Shown here one piece after another: positions 22,412 to 31,229 of a stretch of 64,000 bases of DNA. Within the stretch, counting starts at the first letter, position 1. Every line of letters begins with the position of its first letter. Source of the DNA: a virus; the IMG/VR virus record IMGVR_UViG_3300008107_000003, positions 62,001 to 126,000 of that record; one strand, written 5' to 3'. Both the position numbers and the translations under genes were made by a program. The notes below the pieces were generated by a model. It made no database searches and had not been told where the DNA came from. It saw only the letters and a program-made list of their open reading frames with translations.

Positions 22412-22835
22412 ATGAAGAAATTTTCTTCTTACCAATATTATATTTAGATTCTAAAGTCCACTCATCTTTATCTTTATAAGAGATAACTTTAATTTGATTT
22501 AATGGAGCAATATCTGAGATGGAACTTGCATTCACAATACTGATTAATCCCCAGTCACTCAAAAGTTGAGCAATTCTATTTCTACGTTGAAGATCATTCA
22601 CAGATAAATTTGTGTTCTTGCCATCAAGAGAAAATAGTTCTTTAAAGTGAACAATATAATACTTACCTTTCTTATGCAGAATATGGCAAGACTGATATAG
22701 TTTCTTTTCCTTCCTAGATGCGACACCAATTCTAGTCAGCGTCTCTCGAACCTTAAGAAAATCATCGGGCTCATTAAGAGTGATTTCGACCATATCTGTC
22801 TCACTCCACTTTACTTCAGAATATTCTTCTGTCAT
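22410..22835 (-). CDS. regA: RegA translational repressor
   Basis: A 141-residue RegA-like protein, slightly longer than T4 RegA (122). Recognisable segments are MVEITLNEPDDFLKVRETLTRIG (N-terminal half), CHILHKKGKYYIVHFKELF and DLQRRNRIAQLL, matching the conserved order of T4 RegA. It binds the translation initiation regions of early mRNAs, including those of the clamp-loader genes. It is in its canonical place at the end of 45-44-62-regA; the ATG overlaps the gp62 stop. Confidence 0.93.
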   Translation of the reverse strand: MTEEYSEVKWSETDMVEITLNEPDDFLKVRETLTRIGVASRKEKKLYQSCHILHKKGKYYIVHFKELFSLDGKNTNLSVNDLQRRNRIAQLLSDWGLISIVNASSISDIAPLNQIKVISYKDKDEWTLESKYNIGKKKISS

Positions 22836-23215
22836 TTTTTACCTCCAACATTCAGCCTAGACTTAATATATTCAAGTTGATCCTTAGATAACATACCGAG
22901 AGCAGTCTTAGCTTTTTCATTACTATAACCATAGTATTGCTTGACAATCTCAAGGTCTTTTAGTTTATCTGCCTTTAACCAGGGAGAAAAACGTTTCTTT
23001 GGTCTCAGACTATTTAGCAAAAAAATATATTGGATATCTTTATCTAGAAAATGATGGATATTCATTTCATTCGCATACATGATAGTATCAATCGTACCCG
23101 ACAAACAACGATTAATAATGTATGGCGGATAACCTTTGATAGCATCAGTTTCATCTAAAAGATTATTCTTCTGATGATTAATAGAATTAAGATAATCTTT
23201 TAATTCATACTTCAT
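22832..23215 (-). CDS. gp62: clamp loader small subunit gp62
   Basis: A 127-residue, helix-rich, basic protein in the gp62 position before regA. It is shorter than T4 gp62 (187). It contains the helical segments expected, such as YIINRCLSGTIDTIMYANEMN and KDIQYIFLLNSLRPKKRF. One gp62 with four gp44 subunits loads the gp45 clamp. It overlaps the methylase gene by 11 nt at its start and regA by 4 nt. Confidence 0.88.
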   Translation of the reverse strand: MKYELKDYLNSINHQKNNLLDETDAIKGYPPYIINRCLSGTIDTIMYANEMNIHHFLDKDIQYIFLLNSLRPKKRFSPWLKADKLKDLEIVKQYYGYSNEKAKTALGMLSKDQLEYIKSRLNVGGKK

Positions 23216-24038
23216 AGTTAGTCACCAAAAGTTCATAACGACCTTTCTGTTCTTGCATATAATCTCCTACTGAACGCATCGTATAAGTAAGATCCCAAGA
23301 ATGCATGTGGTATCCATTCAACCATTCACGAAGAGTTGGATTGTCATTATAAGTGATCATCCAGTTTAACTGACACTCCTTCACACGATCACAGAACAGT
23401 TTATGATCAAATCCTTTATGCAAATTTCCTTTGTTTCCATAAAGATTATCTTTAATATCATATGGAGGATCCAAGAAAATAAAAGCTGACTTGTTAACTT
23501 TTTCAGGATAAACTAACACATGTTCATAAGAGATGTGTGTAATAGTCCAATTCTTAATTAACTCTTTATATAATTCCAATTTTTCAATACCAGCATGTGA
23601 GAAATTACTGACACTTGCTTGTGCTGAAAAAGAAGAACTTTCAGTAAGACCAGAAAAACTACATTTATTTACAATGTAAAAAAACACTGCTCGATCAAGA
23701 GCAGATACTGTTGGATCATTTACACCTACTTTAGCATGAGTAAAAAGTTCTCTTGCTTTATCTGGAGTATCATGAGCATACTTAGCATTAGAAAGAATGT
23801 CTCTCATATGACCACCATTTGCTTGTAACTGTTGCCAGAAATTTACAAGAGGTTCATATAAATCACTTACCCAAACATCAGCATCTGGGTTCTCTTTAGT
23901 AAATGCAATTGCTACACTACCACCACCAAGAAAAGGTTCTCGATATTCTAGAATACCTTTAGGAAATTTCGGTACAAGATATTTTGTGGCACGAGACTTA
24001 CCACCAGGATAACGTAAAGGTGTCTTAAGACTTTTCAT
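23205..24038 (-). CDS. dam: DNA adenine methyltransferase (D12 class, Dam-like)
   Basis: A 277-residue N6-adenine methyltransferase starting at 24038 (MKSLKTPLRYPGGKS), the ATG sharing a base with the gp44 stop. It has motif X LRYPGGKS (8-15), the SAM-binding motif I EPFLGGGSVA (about 34-43), and catalytic motif IV DPPY at 190-193. The target specificity (GATC or other) cannot be read from the sequence. It sits between gp44 and gp62, two genes adjacent in T4, and so interrupts the clamp-loader operon. It probably protects phage DNA or marks its replication status. Confidence 0.93.
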   Translation of the reverse strand: MKSLKTPLRYPGGKSRATKYLVPKFPKGILEYREPFLGGGSVAIAFTKENPDADVWVSDLYEPLVNFWQQLQANGGHMRDILSNAKYAHDTPDKARELFTHAKVGVNDPTVSALDRAVFFYIVNKCSFSGLTESSSFSAQASVSNFSHAGIEKLELYKELIKNWTITHISYEHVLVYPEKVNKSAFIFLDPPYDIKDNLYGNKGNLHKGFDHKLFCDRVKECQLNWMITYNDNPTLREWLNGYHMHSWDLTYTMRSVGDYMQEQKGRYELLVTNYEV

Positions 24039-24973
24039 TAGAAACACTCCACCATAATTTCAGTTAAACAAGCAAGAGTATTAATCTCTTGGTCAGCAAC
24101 AAATGCTGCTTGATATTGATATTTTGCAATCAAAAGAATTGCCTGGGCAATTGCAGGACCTTCAAGATTACTATACAGTCCATCATAAATTGACCTGAAG
24201 ATCATCGATGGTTCACTATCCAAATTGGCATTAACCCATTTGCGAACTTCACCAAATTTTTTAGATTTCAGATCTTTCATTAAATCATCAACATTGGATG
24301 AATTTGCATTTAAAATGCCGACATCAATACTACCTGCTGCCGAATATCTTTGTAGTTCATTTAGAACTCTACGCCAATCTGGAAAATATTTTTGAACAAT
24401 ATCAGCAACTACTTGTGCTTCATATTCAACATTTTCTTCAGAGAGGATTTGCCGTACTCGATTAAAGAACTGAGCAGCAAGATTTGATTTTTCTTTTCCT
24501 TTGATGGAGAAGTCAATAACTGAACATCGGGAATGGAGTGGTTCAATGATTTTGTTTTTGTAATTTGCTGTGAAGATAAATCGACAGTTGTTAGCAAATT
24601 CCTCAATAGACGCACGTAGGAGGAGTTGTACGTCGTTTGTTGTGTTATCTGCCTCATCAATAAGGATGACTTTGTGTTTAGCAGTTGATGTAAGCGAGCG
24701 GGTCGCAGCGAAGTTTTTCGCATTGTTTCGGACAGTATCGAGGAATCTACCCTCGTCGGATCCATTGATGACATATAAATCTACTCCTAGTTCATTGCAC
24801 AGTGCTTTTGCAACTGTAGTTTTTCCAATTCCTGCAGTTCCATGAAGCAGGAGGTTAGGGATTTCACCTTTAGTTAGAAATCCCTGAAAGACTTCTTTGG
24901 TATCTTTAGGTAAGATACAATCCTCAATACTCTGAGGACGGTATTTTTCTACCCAAAGGAATTTTTCACGCAT
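24038..24973 (-). CDS. gp44: clamp loader ATPase gp44
   Basis: A 311-residue AAA+ clamp-loader subunit with Walker A GTAGIGKT (45-52), Walker B LIDEAD (104-109), sensor 1 in FIFTANYKNK, and the RFC-type SRC arginine-finger motif (148-150). The length matches T4 gp44 (319). With gp62 it opens the gp45 ring at primer ends and hydrolyses ATP. It lies 28 nt after gp45, with the ATG at 24973. Confidence 0.96.
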   Translation of the reverse strand: MREKFLWVEKYRPQSIEDCILPKDTKEVFQGFLTKGEIPNLLLHGTAGIGKTTVAKALCNELGVDLYVINGSDEGRFLDTVRNNAKNFAATRSLTSTAKHKVILIDEADNTTNDVQLLLRASIEEFANNCRFIFTANYKNKIIEPLHSRCSVIDFSIKGKEKSNLAAQFFNRVRQILSEENVEYEAQVVADIVQKYFPDWRRVLNELQRYSAAGSIDVGILNANSSNVDDLMKDLKSKKFGEVRKWVNANLDSEPSMIFRSIYDGLYSNLEGPAIAQAILLIAKYQYQAAFVADQEINTLACLTEIMVECF

Positions 24974-25001
24974 AACAAAACCTCATAATAAAATAAATGT
25001 A

Positions 25002-25685
25002 TCAGTCTTCGTTTGGTTCTAGTGCAATCCAATATCGAAGATTAGTTGGTTCAGATACAACAGTAAACTGTGCTGCTGTTGCTGCTTCAGAAATTACCAC
25101 TTCATAATCATAATCAGGAATGATTCTAAGGTTCTCTACTTTAAAACAGTGACAGAAAATTTCTGTAGTTTCTCCCAAAGGATAAGAATATACATTAGAA
25201 GTATTATTCTTTTTGTCTGTAACCAAAATATTAATTTCTTCTCCGTTACCGTTAATACAAAGATCTGTGACCTGATACACTCTTGCTGCATTTAAAATAT
25301 TACGCAGCATTTGTTTAGTAAGCAAAAAGGAAATATCTTTACTAGGAAGAACTAGATCTTTATCTGGAGGTGAAGTAATTACACTGGGATCTGCATAGTA
25401 AAAATGACTTTTTGCTTTTGATACTGCATCAATAACAACCAATTTTTCACTATTAGAAGTATCAAATTCTGGTTGTTCAAACAAAGACAATCCACCAAGA
25501 AGTTGAGGTAGATCATAAATTGCAATTTGCTTATCAAACTGCTCATTAACATCGCACTTAGCAAAAATATTTTTATTTACGCTAAGCGTAGAAATAGTTT
25601 TTCCAGGATTAATGATAATAGAAGTGTTGATGCTGGCAAAGTTTTTAAGAATATTAATTGTCTGTTTAGAAACTGCAAATTTCAT
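25002..25685 (-). CDS. gp45: sliding clamp gp45
   Basis: A 227-residue PCNA-type clamp, equal in length to T4 gp45 (228). The typical start MKFAVSKQTINILKNFASIN and the long IYDLPQLLGGLSLF interdomain region are visible. It tethers gp43 to DNA and also activates late transcription with gp55 and gp33. That fits the many late promoters in this window. It overlaps the stop of the DUF3310-like gene by 4 nt. Confidence 0.94.
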   Translation of the reverse strand: MKFAVSKQTINILKNFASINTSIIINPGKTISTLSVNKNIFAKCDVNEQFDKQIAIYDLPQLLGGLSLFEQPEFDTSNSEKLVVIDAVSKAKSHFYYADPSVITSPPDKDLVLPSKDISFLLTKQMLRNILNAARVYQVTDLCINGNGEEINILVTDKKNNTSNVYSYPLGETTEIFCHCFKVENLRIIPDYDYEVVISEAATAAQFTVVSEPTNLRYWIALEPNED

Positions 25686-25996
25686 ACTGATTTAAACTCC
25701 TGAAGTCCATTGTTAGTGCGGGAATAGTGTTTGTCAAAGTGAAGTAGTAGCATAGCATAGTGAATAACTTTGAGCAGATCACGCTTGTTATGACCATCTT
25801 TATCACCATAACGAGATCCATATTTCAGGATATTTGCTTGACAGAAATCTGCTGCTAGTCCTTTTGCTGCCATAAGGTCAATAGTCTGAATATCTGAATA
25901 TTCATCATCGTGCCCACAATAATGGCTGCCATAAGTGCTTACAACATAGTCTTCAACATCTTTAAGGATTTTATCCTCATTGTACTTCCATTGCAT
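25682..25996 (-). CDS. DUF3310-like protein
   Basis: A 104-residue protein with an acidic middle (CGHDDEYSDIQTIDLMAAKGL) and the end HNKRDLLKVIHYAMLLLHFDK. The latter resembles the small DUF3310 (SaV-like) phage family, in which a basic patch is followed by a DL-x-K-hydrophobic helix. The role is unknown. It is the first gene after the terminator at 26015-26038, and its stop overlaps the gp45 start, so it may be the lead gene of the clamp operon. Confidence 0.6.
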   Translation of the reverse strand: MQWKYNEDKILKDVEDYVVSTYGSHYCGHDDEYSDIQTIDLMAAKGLAADFCQANILKYGSRYGDKDGHNKRDLLKVIHYAMLLLHFDKHYSRTNNGLQEFKSV

Positions 25997-26014
25997 AATA
26001 AATAAATCTCCAGT

Positions 26015-26038
26015 AAAAAGGGGAGGAACGACCTCCCC
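26015..26038 (-). terminator. intrinsic terminator of CobS-like gene
   Basis: On the minus strand a 7-bp GGGGAGG/CCTCCCC stem with a 5-nt loop is followed by TTTTT, 10 nt after the stop codon at 26048. Confidence 0.85.
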
Positions 26039-26047
26039 GTTAGTATA

Positions 26048-27112
26048 TCAGAAAGGTGCTTGTTCGTCAACCGTAGTTTCAACCTTTTCATCCACCTTAG
26101 AATACAGATCCAAGAAAGATTGTTTGGTGTCAGCATCGAAACGGTTCACACACACTTCAATTGCCTTATCACGTTTGCCAAAGATCTTGTATGCCTTGGC
26201 AATGTGAACCAAGCGGCGAGTGCTGATTACTTCATCCACGCCACCATCATAGAAGGTCTTACGGATCACTTGTGCCCAGCGCACCAGTTTCTCAGCAAAG
26301 TCATCATCCTGACCGTCAAGTGCCTGAGAAACAATCTTCACCTCAGTCTTTTCTGCAGGATAGTCTTGCTCAAACGTGATCGGGAAACGCTCAAGGAATG
26401 CTTCGTTCAGAACGTTGGTGCCGATGAAGCGACCATCATCAGAACCTTTGCCCTTGGTGTTAGCAGTAGCAACCACACTAAAACCGTCAGCAGGAATAAC
26501 ATACTTGCCAGTTTTCTTCAGATAAAGACCAGAACCCTCCAAAATGGACTGCAGACACAGGATCTTATTAGAAGCAAGATCAACTTCATCAAGCAGCAGA
26601 ACGGCGCCCCGTTGCATTGCCTCAATCACAGGACCATTATGCCAGACAGTCTCACCATTCACTAGACGGAACCCGCCGATCAGATCATCCTCATCAGTCT
26701 CAATTGTGATGTTGACACGGATCAGTTCACGCTTCAGTTGAGCACATGCTTGCTCCACACCAAAAGTCTTACCGTTACCAGACAGACCAGTAATAAAGAT
26801 AGGATAGAACTGCTTAGATTGAATAATCTTCTTCAGATCAGCAAAGTTCCCGAACGGGACAAAACTAGCATCCTTAGCAGGAACATAGGACTTAATTTCC
26901 CGAACGGGATCAACAGCAGGAGATGCAAAATTTTCTTCCAGTTTCTCTACTTCCAAGGTCCATACTCCGCGTCCAGTTTTATAATTAGCAAGTTTCTTAC
27001 TAAGAGTTTGATAGGTAGTGCCCATCTCAGCAGCATATTCCTGTAGTTGAGGGGCAGTGACGGTATTGCCAAATCGTTGTTGCAGTTCAGAGATTTCCAC
27101 AGTTTTGGTCAT
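26048..27112 (-). CDS. cobS: CobS/MoxR-like AAA+ ATPase
   Basis: A 354-residue AAA+ ATPase. The start at 27112 is chosen because an early promoter -10 box lies inside the longer frame. An N-terminal helical region (1-80) precedes Walker A GLSGNGKT (109-116) and a hydrophobic LIGGFRL loop. The MoxR-type VLLLDEVDLAS Walker B is at 172-178, followed by sensor ATANTKGKG. In cyanophages this protein is named CobS after the cobaltochelatase subunit, but the chelatase itself is absent here. The neighbour upstream is a vWA protein, the usual MoxR partner, so a protein-remodelling role is more likely. Confidence 0.88.
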   Translation of the reverse strand: MTKTVEISELQQRFGNTVTAPQLQEYAAEMGTTYQTLSKKLANYKTGRGVWTLEVEKLEENFASPAVDPVREIKSYVPAKDASFVPFGNFADLKKIIQSKQFYPIFITGLSGNGKTFGVEQACAQLKRELIRVNITIETDEDDLIGGFRLVNGETVWHNGPVIEAMQRGAVLLLDEVDLASNKILCLQSILEGSGLYLKKTGKYVIPADGFSVVATANTKGKGSDDGRFIGTNVLNEAFLERFPITFEQDYPAEKTEVKIVSQALDGQDDDFAEKLVRWAQVIRKTFYDGGVDEVISTRRLVHIAKAYKIFGKRDKAIEVCVNRFDADTKQSFLDLYSKVDEKVETTVDEQAPF

Positions 27113-27145
27113 GATGAAGGGGTTGCTCCCGTCGATTACCTTAGT

Positions 27146-27174
27146 AGTATAGGGCATCGGCGGTCAGGGGTCAA
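27146..27174 (-). promoter_or_regulatory. early sigma70-type promoter of CobS-like gene
   Basis: TTGACC (27174-27169), a 17-nt spacer and TATACT (27151-27146) on the minus strand. The TGA of TTGACC is the stop codon of the vWA gene. A GGTCAGG/CCTGACC hairpin surrounds the -35 box. Confidence 0.75.
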
Positions 27175-29312
27175 GCCACCTGACCCACGAACTTCGATAA
27201 GATTGTCTTATTGATCATCTTGCCAGTCATATGTTTTTTAAATGCGGTGGCAAGTTGTCCCTTAGTTGCATTTTCTTTTACTTGAATTTCATTAGTATTT
27301 TCTTCCTGTTTAGGATTCCAATAACGATAAGGATTATAGTTACTCTTAGGAAGTTGCATCAGATAAAGTTCATCAAATCCAGTACCTTTAATTGCAACTG
27401 ACTTATTCTTCTCCCACTCTTTATTAAGATTTGCAGCATCCATAAAATCCATTCCAGCACAACTTGCCTGCAAACGAATTTCAGATTTACTGCAAAGACG
27501 GAAACCTAGAAGATTAGCATCAACGATATTAGAAATATATTCTACAAAAGCATTGGTGATACCTTTTTCAAAATTAACTTGTCGTTGATAACGAGAATTA
27601 GGATCACGGACCACGCAAACACGATCACCATACATCGGTTGAGAATGAATTTTGGTCATAGCAGCGATGTATTTGTTATACATCGGGTAGCAAGCTTCAC
27701 CATCAGAAAGATAAACAACATTCACTTTCTGAACTTTCTCTTCACTTTTAAATTTATTAATAACCTGAGGAGTTGTAATAATGGTTTCTACCAAAGGAGT
27801 GCCAGATAGAGAATAATCAATATTATAAGAACCGTTAGAATTATAAAAACTATCACAGTTATAGTACATATATTCCATCATCTTATCAAGAGTTTGAGAA
27901 TTCATCTTGGAAGAAAAGAACTCAAGCAAACGAAACGACTTGTCAATATGTACATCATTTAGTTTAAGTTTGGCAGGAATACCAGGGAAAAGATGATCAT
28001 TATGACATGAATCGGAGAACGCATAGACACGGAAAGGAATGCCAACCTTCTTACAGAACCAGATCAAATCATACAGTTGCTTAATGGTAGGAACCATAGT
28101 ATTAGACATAGAACCAGACCAATCAAGATAGAACACTAGACCATGGTTTTTACCATCAGGAATAGTAGTAACTTTCTTAAAGAGATCCTCATTCCACTTG
28201 AAGGTATGAAGTTTCTGCGTATCAAGAACTCCAGTGTTGGAAGTGTTAGCACGATGATATTGATCAGCAGCTTTCTTGCACTCAAACTCTTTTGCAAGAT
28301 AATTAACAGTCTTGATACTCTCTTTTTTATAAGTACGATAGTTCTCTACAGACCGTGAATATGGATCTGGATTCACAATCTTTTGATTGTTTGTCCAATA
28401 TTCAAAATCACTATAAGTTTTTTTGAAAGGCACAATCATCTTGTCCAAATTAACAGTTGGAATAGATGCATAGATATATTCTTTAGCATTCTTGTCCACA
28501 AGATCCTGTCGATTATCATCCATAGCGCGTTGAGTTTCAGAAGTGAATTCATCAACGGTTTCGTTCTTACCAGCACCATTATTGGAACCACCCATTTCTG
28601 GAGTAGAATCACCCCCTTCTTGAGTAGTTTCTACCTGTGAACCAGAACCCTCAACTTCACTATTAGAAGGACCAGATTGTTGTTGCTCAACTTGATCTCC
28701 ACCACCAGCAGAAGACTGGGGAGGATTAGGCATATCAACTTTCATCTTTTCTTCTTTCTTTCGATTGAGATAATCCATCAGATCCATTCCAAGATCGACA
28801 ACATCATCAAAAGTTTCAGTCTCAGCAGTACGATTAATCCACTGCATTTCTTCACGTTCAAAAGGAACGATGGTGCGATTACCAAACACACCACATTTAA
28901 AATGAACGTTGATGCGATCGATCAGAGACAACTTGCTAAGATCTTTACCTTGGATCTCAAAAAAGTTCTTCTCATCCAGTTCAGAATATCCACGGTAAAA
29001 AGATTTTGCCAGACCAGGATAACGTCGCTTCATGAGTTTTTCAACCCGAACATCCTCCAGCACGTTCAGAATGTCCTGTGGGACCGCCTGAGTAGCAGAG
29101 GTATAGTCTATAGGGGTATAGAGGGCATGACCGACTTCATGCCCCACCAGCATGTCGTATACGTCCGCAGAAACGTCCTTCCAGATCGGCAGGCAAAGGA
29201 TACGGTTCAGCACGTCGAAATATGCAGTCTCCACATTGCGATGCTCCACATTCAGGTTCTCAGTGGCAAGCAGTTTGGCAAGGGTTCCTTTAACTTCGGT
29301 GTTGACGGTCAT
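27171..29312 (-). CDS. vWA-domain protein with N-terminal HExxH metallopeptidase-like region
   Basis: A 713-residue protein. Residues 50-100 carry HEVGH (58-62) and a downstream VLEDVRVEK helix that can supply the third zinc ligand (about 86), the CobT/vWA-peptidase arrangement. A low-complexity Ser/Gly/Glu linker spans about 190-260. Residues about 390-600 are a von Willebrand A domain with a complete MIDAS start, DWSGSM (397-402). It is co-located with the MoxR-type ATPase downstream, a pairing in which the ATPase acts on a metal-bound vWA partner. The substrate is unknown. GAGGA lies 4 nt before the ATG. Confidence 0.85.
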   Translation of the reverse strand: MTVNTEVKGTLAKLLATENLNVEHRNVETAYFDVLNRILCLPIWKDVSADVYDMLVGHEVGHALYTPIDYTSATQAVPQDILNVLEDVRVEKLMKRRYPGLAKSFYRGYSELDEKNFFEIQGKDLSKLSLIDRINVHFKCGVFGNRTIVPFEREEMQWINRTAETETFDDVVDLGMDLMDYLNRKKEEKMKVDMPNPPQSSAGGGDQVEQQQSGPSNSEVEGSGSQVETTQEGGDSTPEMGGSNNGAGKNETVDEFTSETQRAMDDNRQDLVDKNAKEYIYASIPTVNLDKMIVPFKKTYSDFEYWTNNQKIVNPDPYSRSVENYRTYKKESIKTVNYLAKEFECKKAADQYHRANTSNTGVLDTQKLHTFKWNEDLFKKVTTIPDGKNHGLVFYLDWSGSMSNTMVPTIKQLYDLIWFCKKVGIPFRVYAFSDSCHNDHLFPGIPAKLKLNDVHIDKSFRLLEFFSSKMNSQTLDKMMEYMYYNCDSFYNSNGSYNIDYSLSGTPLVETIITTPQVINKFKSEEKVQKVNVVYLSDGEACYPMYNKYIAAMTKIHSQPMYGDRVCVVRDPNSRYQRQVNFEKGITNAFVEYISNIVDANLLGFRLCSKSEIRLQASCAGMDFMDAANLNKEWEKNKSVAIKGTGFDELYLMQLPKSNYNPYRYWNPKQEENTNEIQVKENATKGQLATAFKKHMTGKMINKTILSKFVGQVA

Positions 29313-29336
29313 ACGGTCCTCGTTTGGTATGTACCT

Positions 29337-29365
29337 AATATAGAGTATCAGGATCCATGGGTCAA
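29337..29365 (-). promoter_or_regulatory. early sigma70-type promoter of vWA gene
   Basis: TTGACC (29365-29360), a 17-nt spacer and TATATT (29342-29337) on the minus strand, 24 nt before the ATG at 29312. The -35 box is the 3' arm of a GGTCAA/TTGACC hairpin just after the tRNA. Confidence 0.75.
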
Positions 29366-29394
29366 GGGGTTGACCGATAAAAATTACTTATCAA

Positions 29395-29467
29395 TGGAGA
29401 ATAGCGGACTCGAACCGCTGACATCCTGCTTGCAAAGCAGGCGCTCTACCAACTGAGCTAATTCCCC
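29395..29467 (-). tRNA. tRNA-Ala (anticodon UGC)
   Basis: A 73-nt cloverleaf on the minus strand. The acceptor stem GGGGAAT pairs with ATTCTCC (one G-U). The D-arm GCTC-AGTTGGTA-GAGC, the anticodon stem CCTGC/GCAGG with loop TTTGCAA (anticodon TGC), and the T-arm AGCGG-TTCGAGT-CCGCT are all intact. The discriminator is A and CCA is not encoded. The U-starting anticodon reads GCA/GCU-rich phage codons. It has its own sigma70-type promoter immediately upstream. Confidence 0.96.
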
Positions 29468-29476
29468 AAGAAACCT

Positions 29477-29505
29477 AGAATACACTAGGTATTTAGTTTT
29501 GTCAA
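29477..29505 (-). promoter_or_regulatory. sigma70-type promoter of tRNA-Ala
   Basis: TTGACA (29505-29500), a 17-nt spacer and TATTCT (29482-29477) on the minus strand; +1 would fall 1-3 nt before the tRNA. The TGA of TTGACA is the gp46 stop codon. Confidence 0.8.
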
Positions 29506-31229
29506 GATTTCAAAGTTTCATCAACAATTTTACTAAAATCTTGAACCTTATCAAATTTAATGTTGTTTACAAATCTATCTGTTAGAATTTCTCCTTTATG
29601 AGAAATAACAAATACATTAGTAGAACTGTCTAAATTTTTAAGAATTTTAAGTAGATCTTCAGTACCATTGGTGTCCAAAGAACTATCAAAAACTTCATCT
29701 AATATAAGAAGATTAGTAGAAACACTATTCTTCATTCTAGCAATCTCTCTCCAACAGAATAGAATTGATAGGTCAATCTTTTGTTTTTCACCCTCAGAAA
29801 AAGAAGAATAACTAAAAGCATCCCTATAACGAGATTTAATTATTTCATTAAACTCTTCATCAAGAGTAAAGTTGGCATAGAAGTCCATGCTTGCCAAATA
29901 TTTATTGATTAATTTATTAAAGATTGGAACATATTTTTTAATAATCTGCGACTTAATTCCACTATCTTTTAATAGGTTAGAAATAACTTCATAGATATTT
30001 TTTTGTCTGGAAACTTCAGAACAACGTTTTTCAGTTTGAAAGTATTCTTCTTGATAAACTTCCAATTTACCTTGCATCTTAGCAATATCAGGAGATGCAG
30101 AAAGACGATTGATTTCCTCTTTCAAACTAGAAATTGAATTTTCATTTCTATTGATAATGTTAGAAAGATGAAAAACCTTTGATGTGTTTGACTTCATAAC
30201 ATCTCTACGTTCTTGAAGAATGGTAAATTTACCATCAAGATCTTCAATCTGCTGACTCATCTTGCCGAGAGCATCAATGTATTGTAGAGTTTTACCACGA
30301 AGATCGGAAATTTTCCGATCTTTGAATTCTTTTTCGATAGTTTGAGTACACGTTGGACATGTATCATTATCATGAAAAAAGTCTAGATTTTTTTCTGCAT
30401 CGTTTTTATTGTGAGTGATTTTAAAATGCAGTTCATTAATTTTCTTAATCTGTTTCTTTAGATCATCGATCTCTGATGTATGAGCATCAATGTCAAGACT
30501 TTCTGCTTCAAGCATATTGATTTGCTTTTGAAGATCAAAGATTTCCTCTTCAATCTTAGCAATCTCTTTCTCTTTAGTGAGAATTACATCCCCATTCGCT
30601 GTTTGCGAATTGCGAATGTACTCTTCCTGCATCTTAACCTTCTCTTCTGCAGACTTGAGTTCATAGGTACAATCTCTTTGTTGTTCCTGGGTCAAACGAA
30701 GACGTTCTTTTAAAAGAATATTCATTGTAGAAAAGATTTGAATATCCAGAATATCTTCAATAACTTCCCGACGATATGCAGGAGTTAGTTGCATGAAAGG
30801 TACAAAAGTAGAAGATCCAAGAATTACAACTTGAGTAAAACTCTTAAAGTTCATTTTCAGAACATTCTGCTCTAACCATTTTTGTTGATCAAGTGTTGCT
30901 GCATCTTGATCCAAAAGGACACCATCTTTATAGATATTAAATTTTGCTGGTTTAATACCTCTAACAACTTTCCATTTTAGTGTTCCAATACCAAACTCAA
31001 TTTCAACTATGCAATCTTTTTCATTAATTGAATTTACAAGTTGGGGTTTATTAATTTTACGAAATGGTTTATTAAACAACCCAAAACAAATTGCATCAAG
31101 GATAGTGCTTTTACCTGCACCATTTGAACCTTGAATTAGAGTTGAAGAATTTGTATTAAGTTCAATTTCAGTGAATTGATTTCCAGTTGAAAGGAAATTT
31201 TTCCATCTAATCTTTTCAAAAATAATCAT
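29502..31229 (-). CDS. gp46: recombination endonuclease subunit gp46 (SbcC/Rad50-like)
   Basis: A 575-residue SMC-type ATPase with Walker A GSNGAGKST (34-42) and two coiled-coil arms around a zinc-hook CPTC (291-294). The ABC signature-like FSEGEKQ is at about 478-483 and Walker B LLILDEVFDSS at about 507-517. The length matches T4 gp46 (560). With gp47 it resects double-strand ends for UvsX-dependent recombination. Its ATG overlaps the stop of the DUF3110-like gene (ATGA). Confidence 0.96.
   Translation of the reverse strand: MIIFEKIRWKNFLSTGNQFTEIELNTNSSTLIQGSNGAGKSTILDAICFGLFNKPFRKINKPQLVNSINEKDCIVEIEFGIGTLKWKVVRGIKPAKFNIYKDGVLLDQDAATLDQQKWLEQNVLKMNFKSFTQVVILGSSTFVPFMQLTPAYRREVIEDILDIQIFSTMNILLKERLRLTQEQQRDCTYELKSAEEKVKMQEEYIRNSQTANGDVILTKEKEIAKIEEEIFDLQKQINMLEAESLDIDAHTSEIDDLKKQIKKINELHFKITHNKNDAEKNLDFFHDNDTCPTCTQTIEKEFKDRKISDLRGKTLQYIDALGKMSQQIEDLDGKFTILQERRDVMKSNTSKVFHLSNIINRNENSISSLKEEINRLSASPDIAKMQGKLEVYQEEYFQTEKRCSEVSRQKNIYEVISNLLKDSGIKSQIIKKYVPIFNKLINKYLASMDFYANFTLDEEFNEIIKSRYRDAFSYSSFSEGEKQKIDLSILFCWREIARMKNSVSTNLLILDEVFDSSLDTNGTEDLLKILKNLDSSTNVFVISHKGEILTDRFVNNIKFDKVQDFSKIVDETLKS

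Noticed and set aside
26048-27112. Assignment of the CobS-like ATPase to cobalamin synthesis
   Set aside because: The AAA+ fold is shared with MoxR proteins and the partner gene is a vWA/HExxH protein. No chelatase or other cobalamin gene is present, so the vitamin role is not supported by this window.
28677-29456. 259-residue plus-strand open frame across the vWA gene and tRNA
   Set aside because: Antisense to a gene with clear HEVGH and MIDAS motifs and running through a tRNA.
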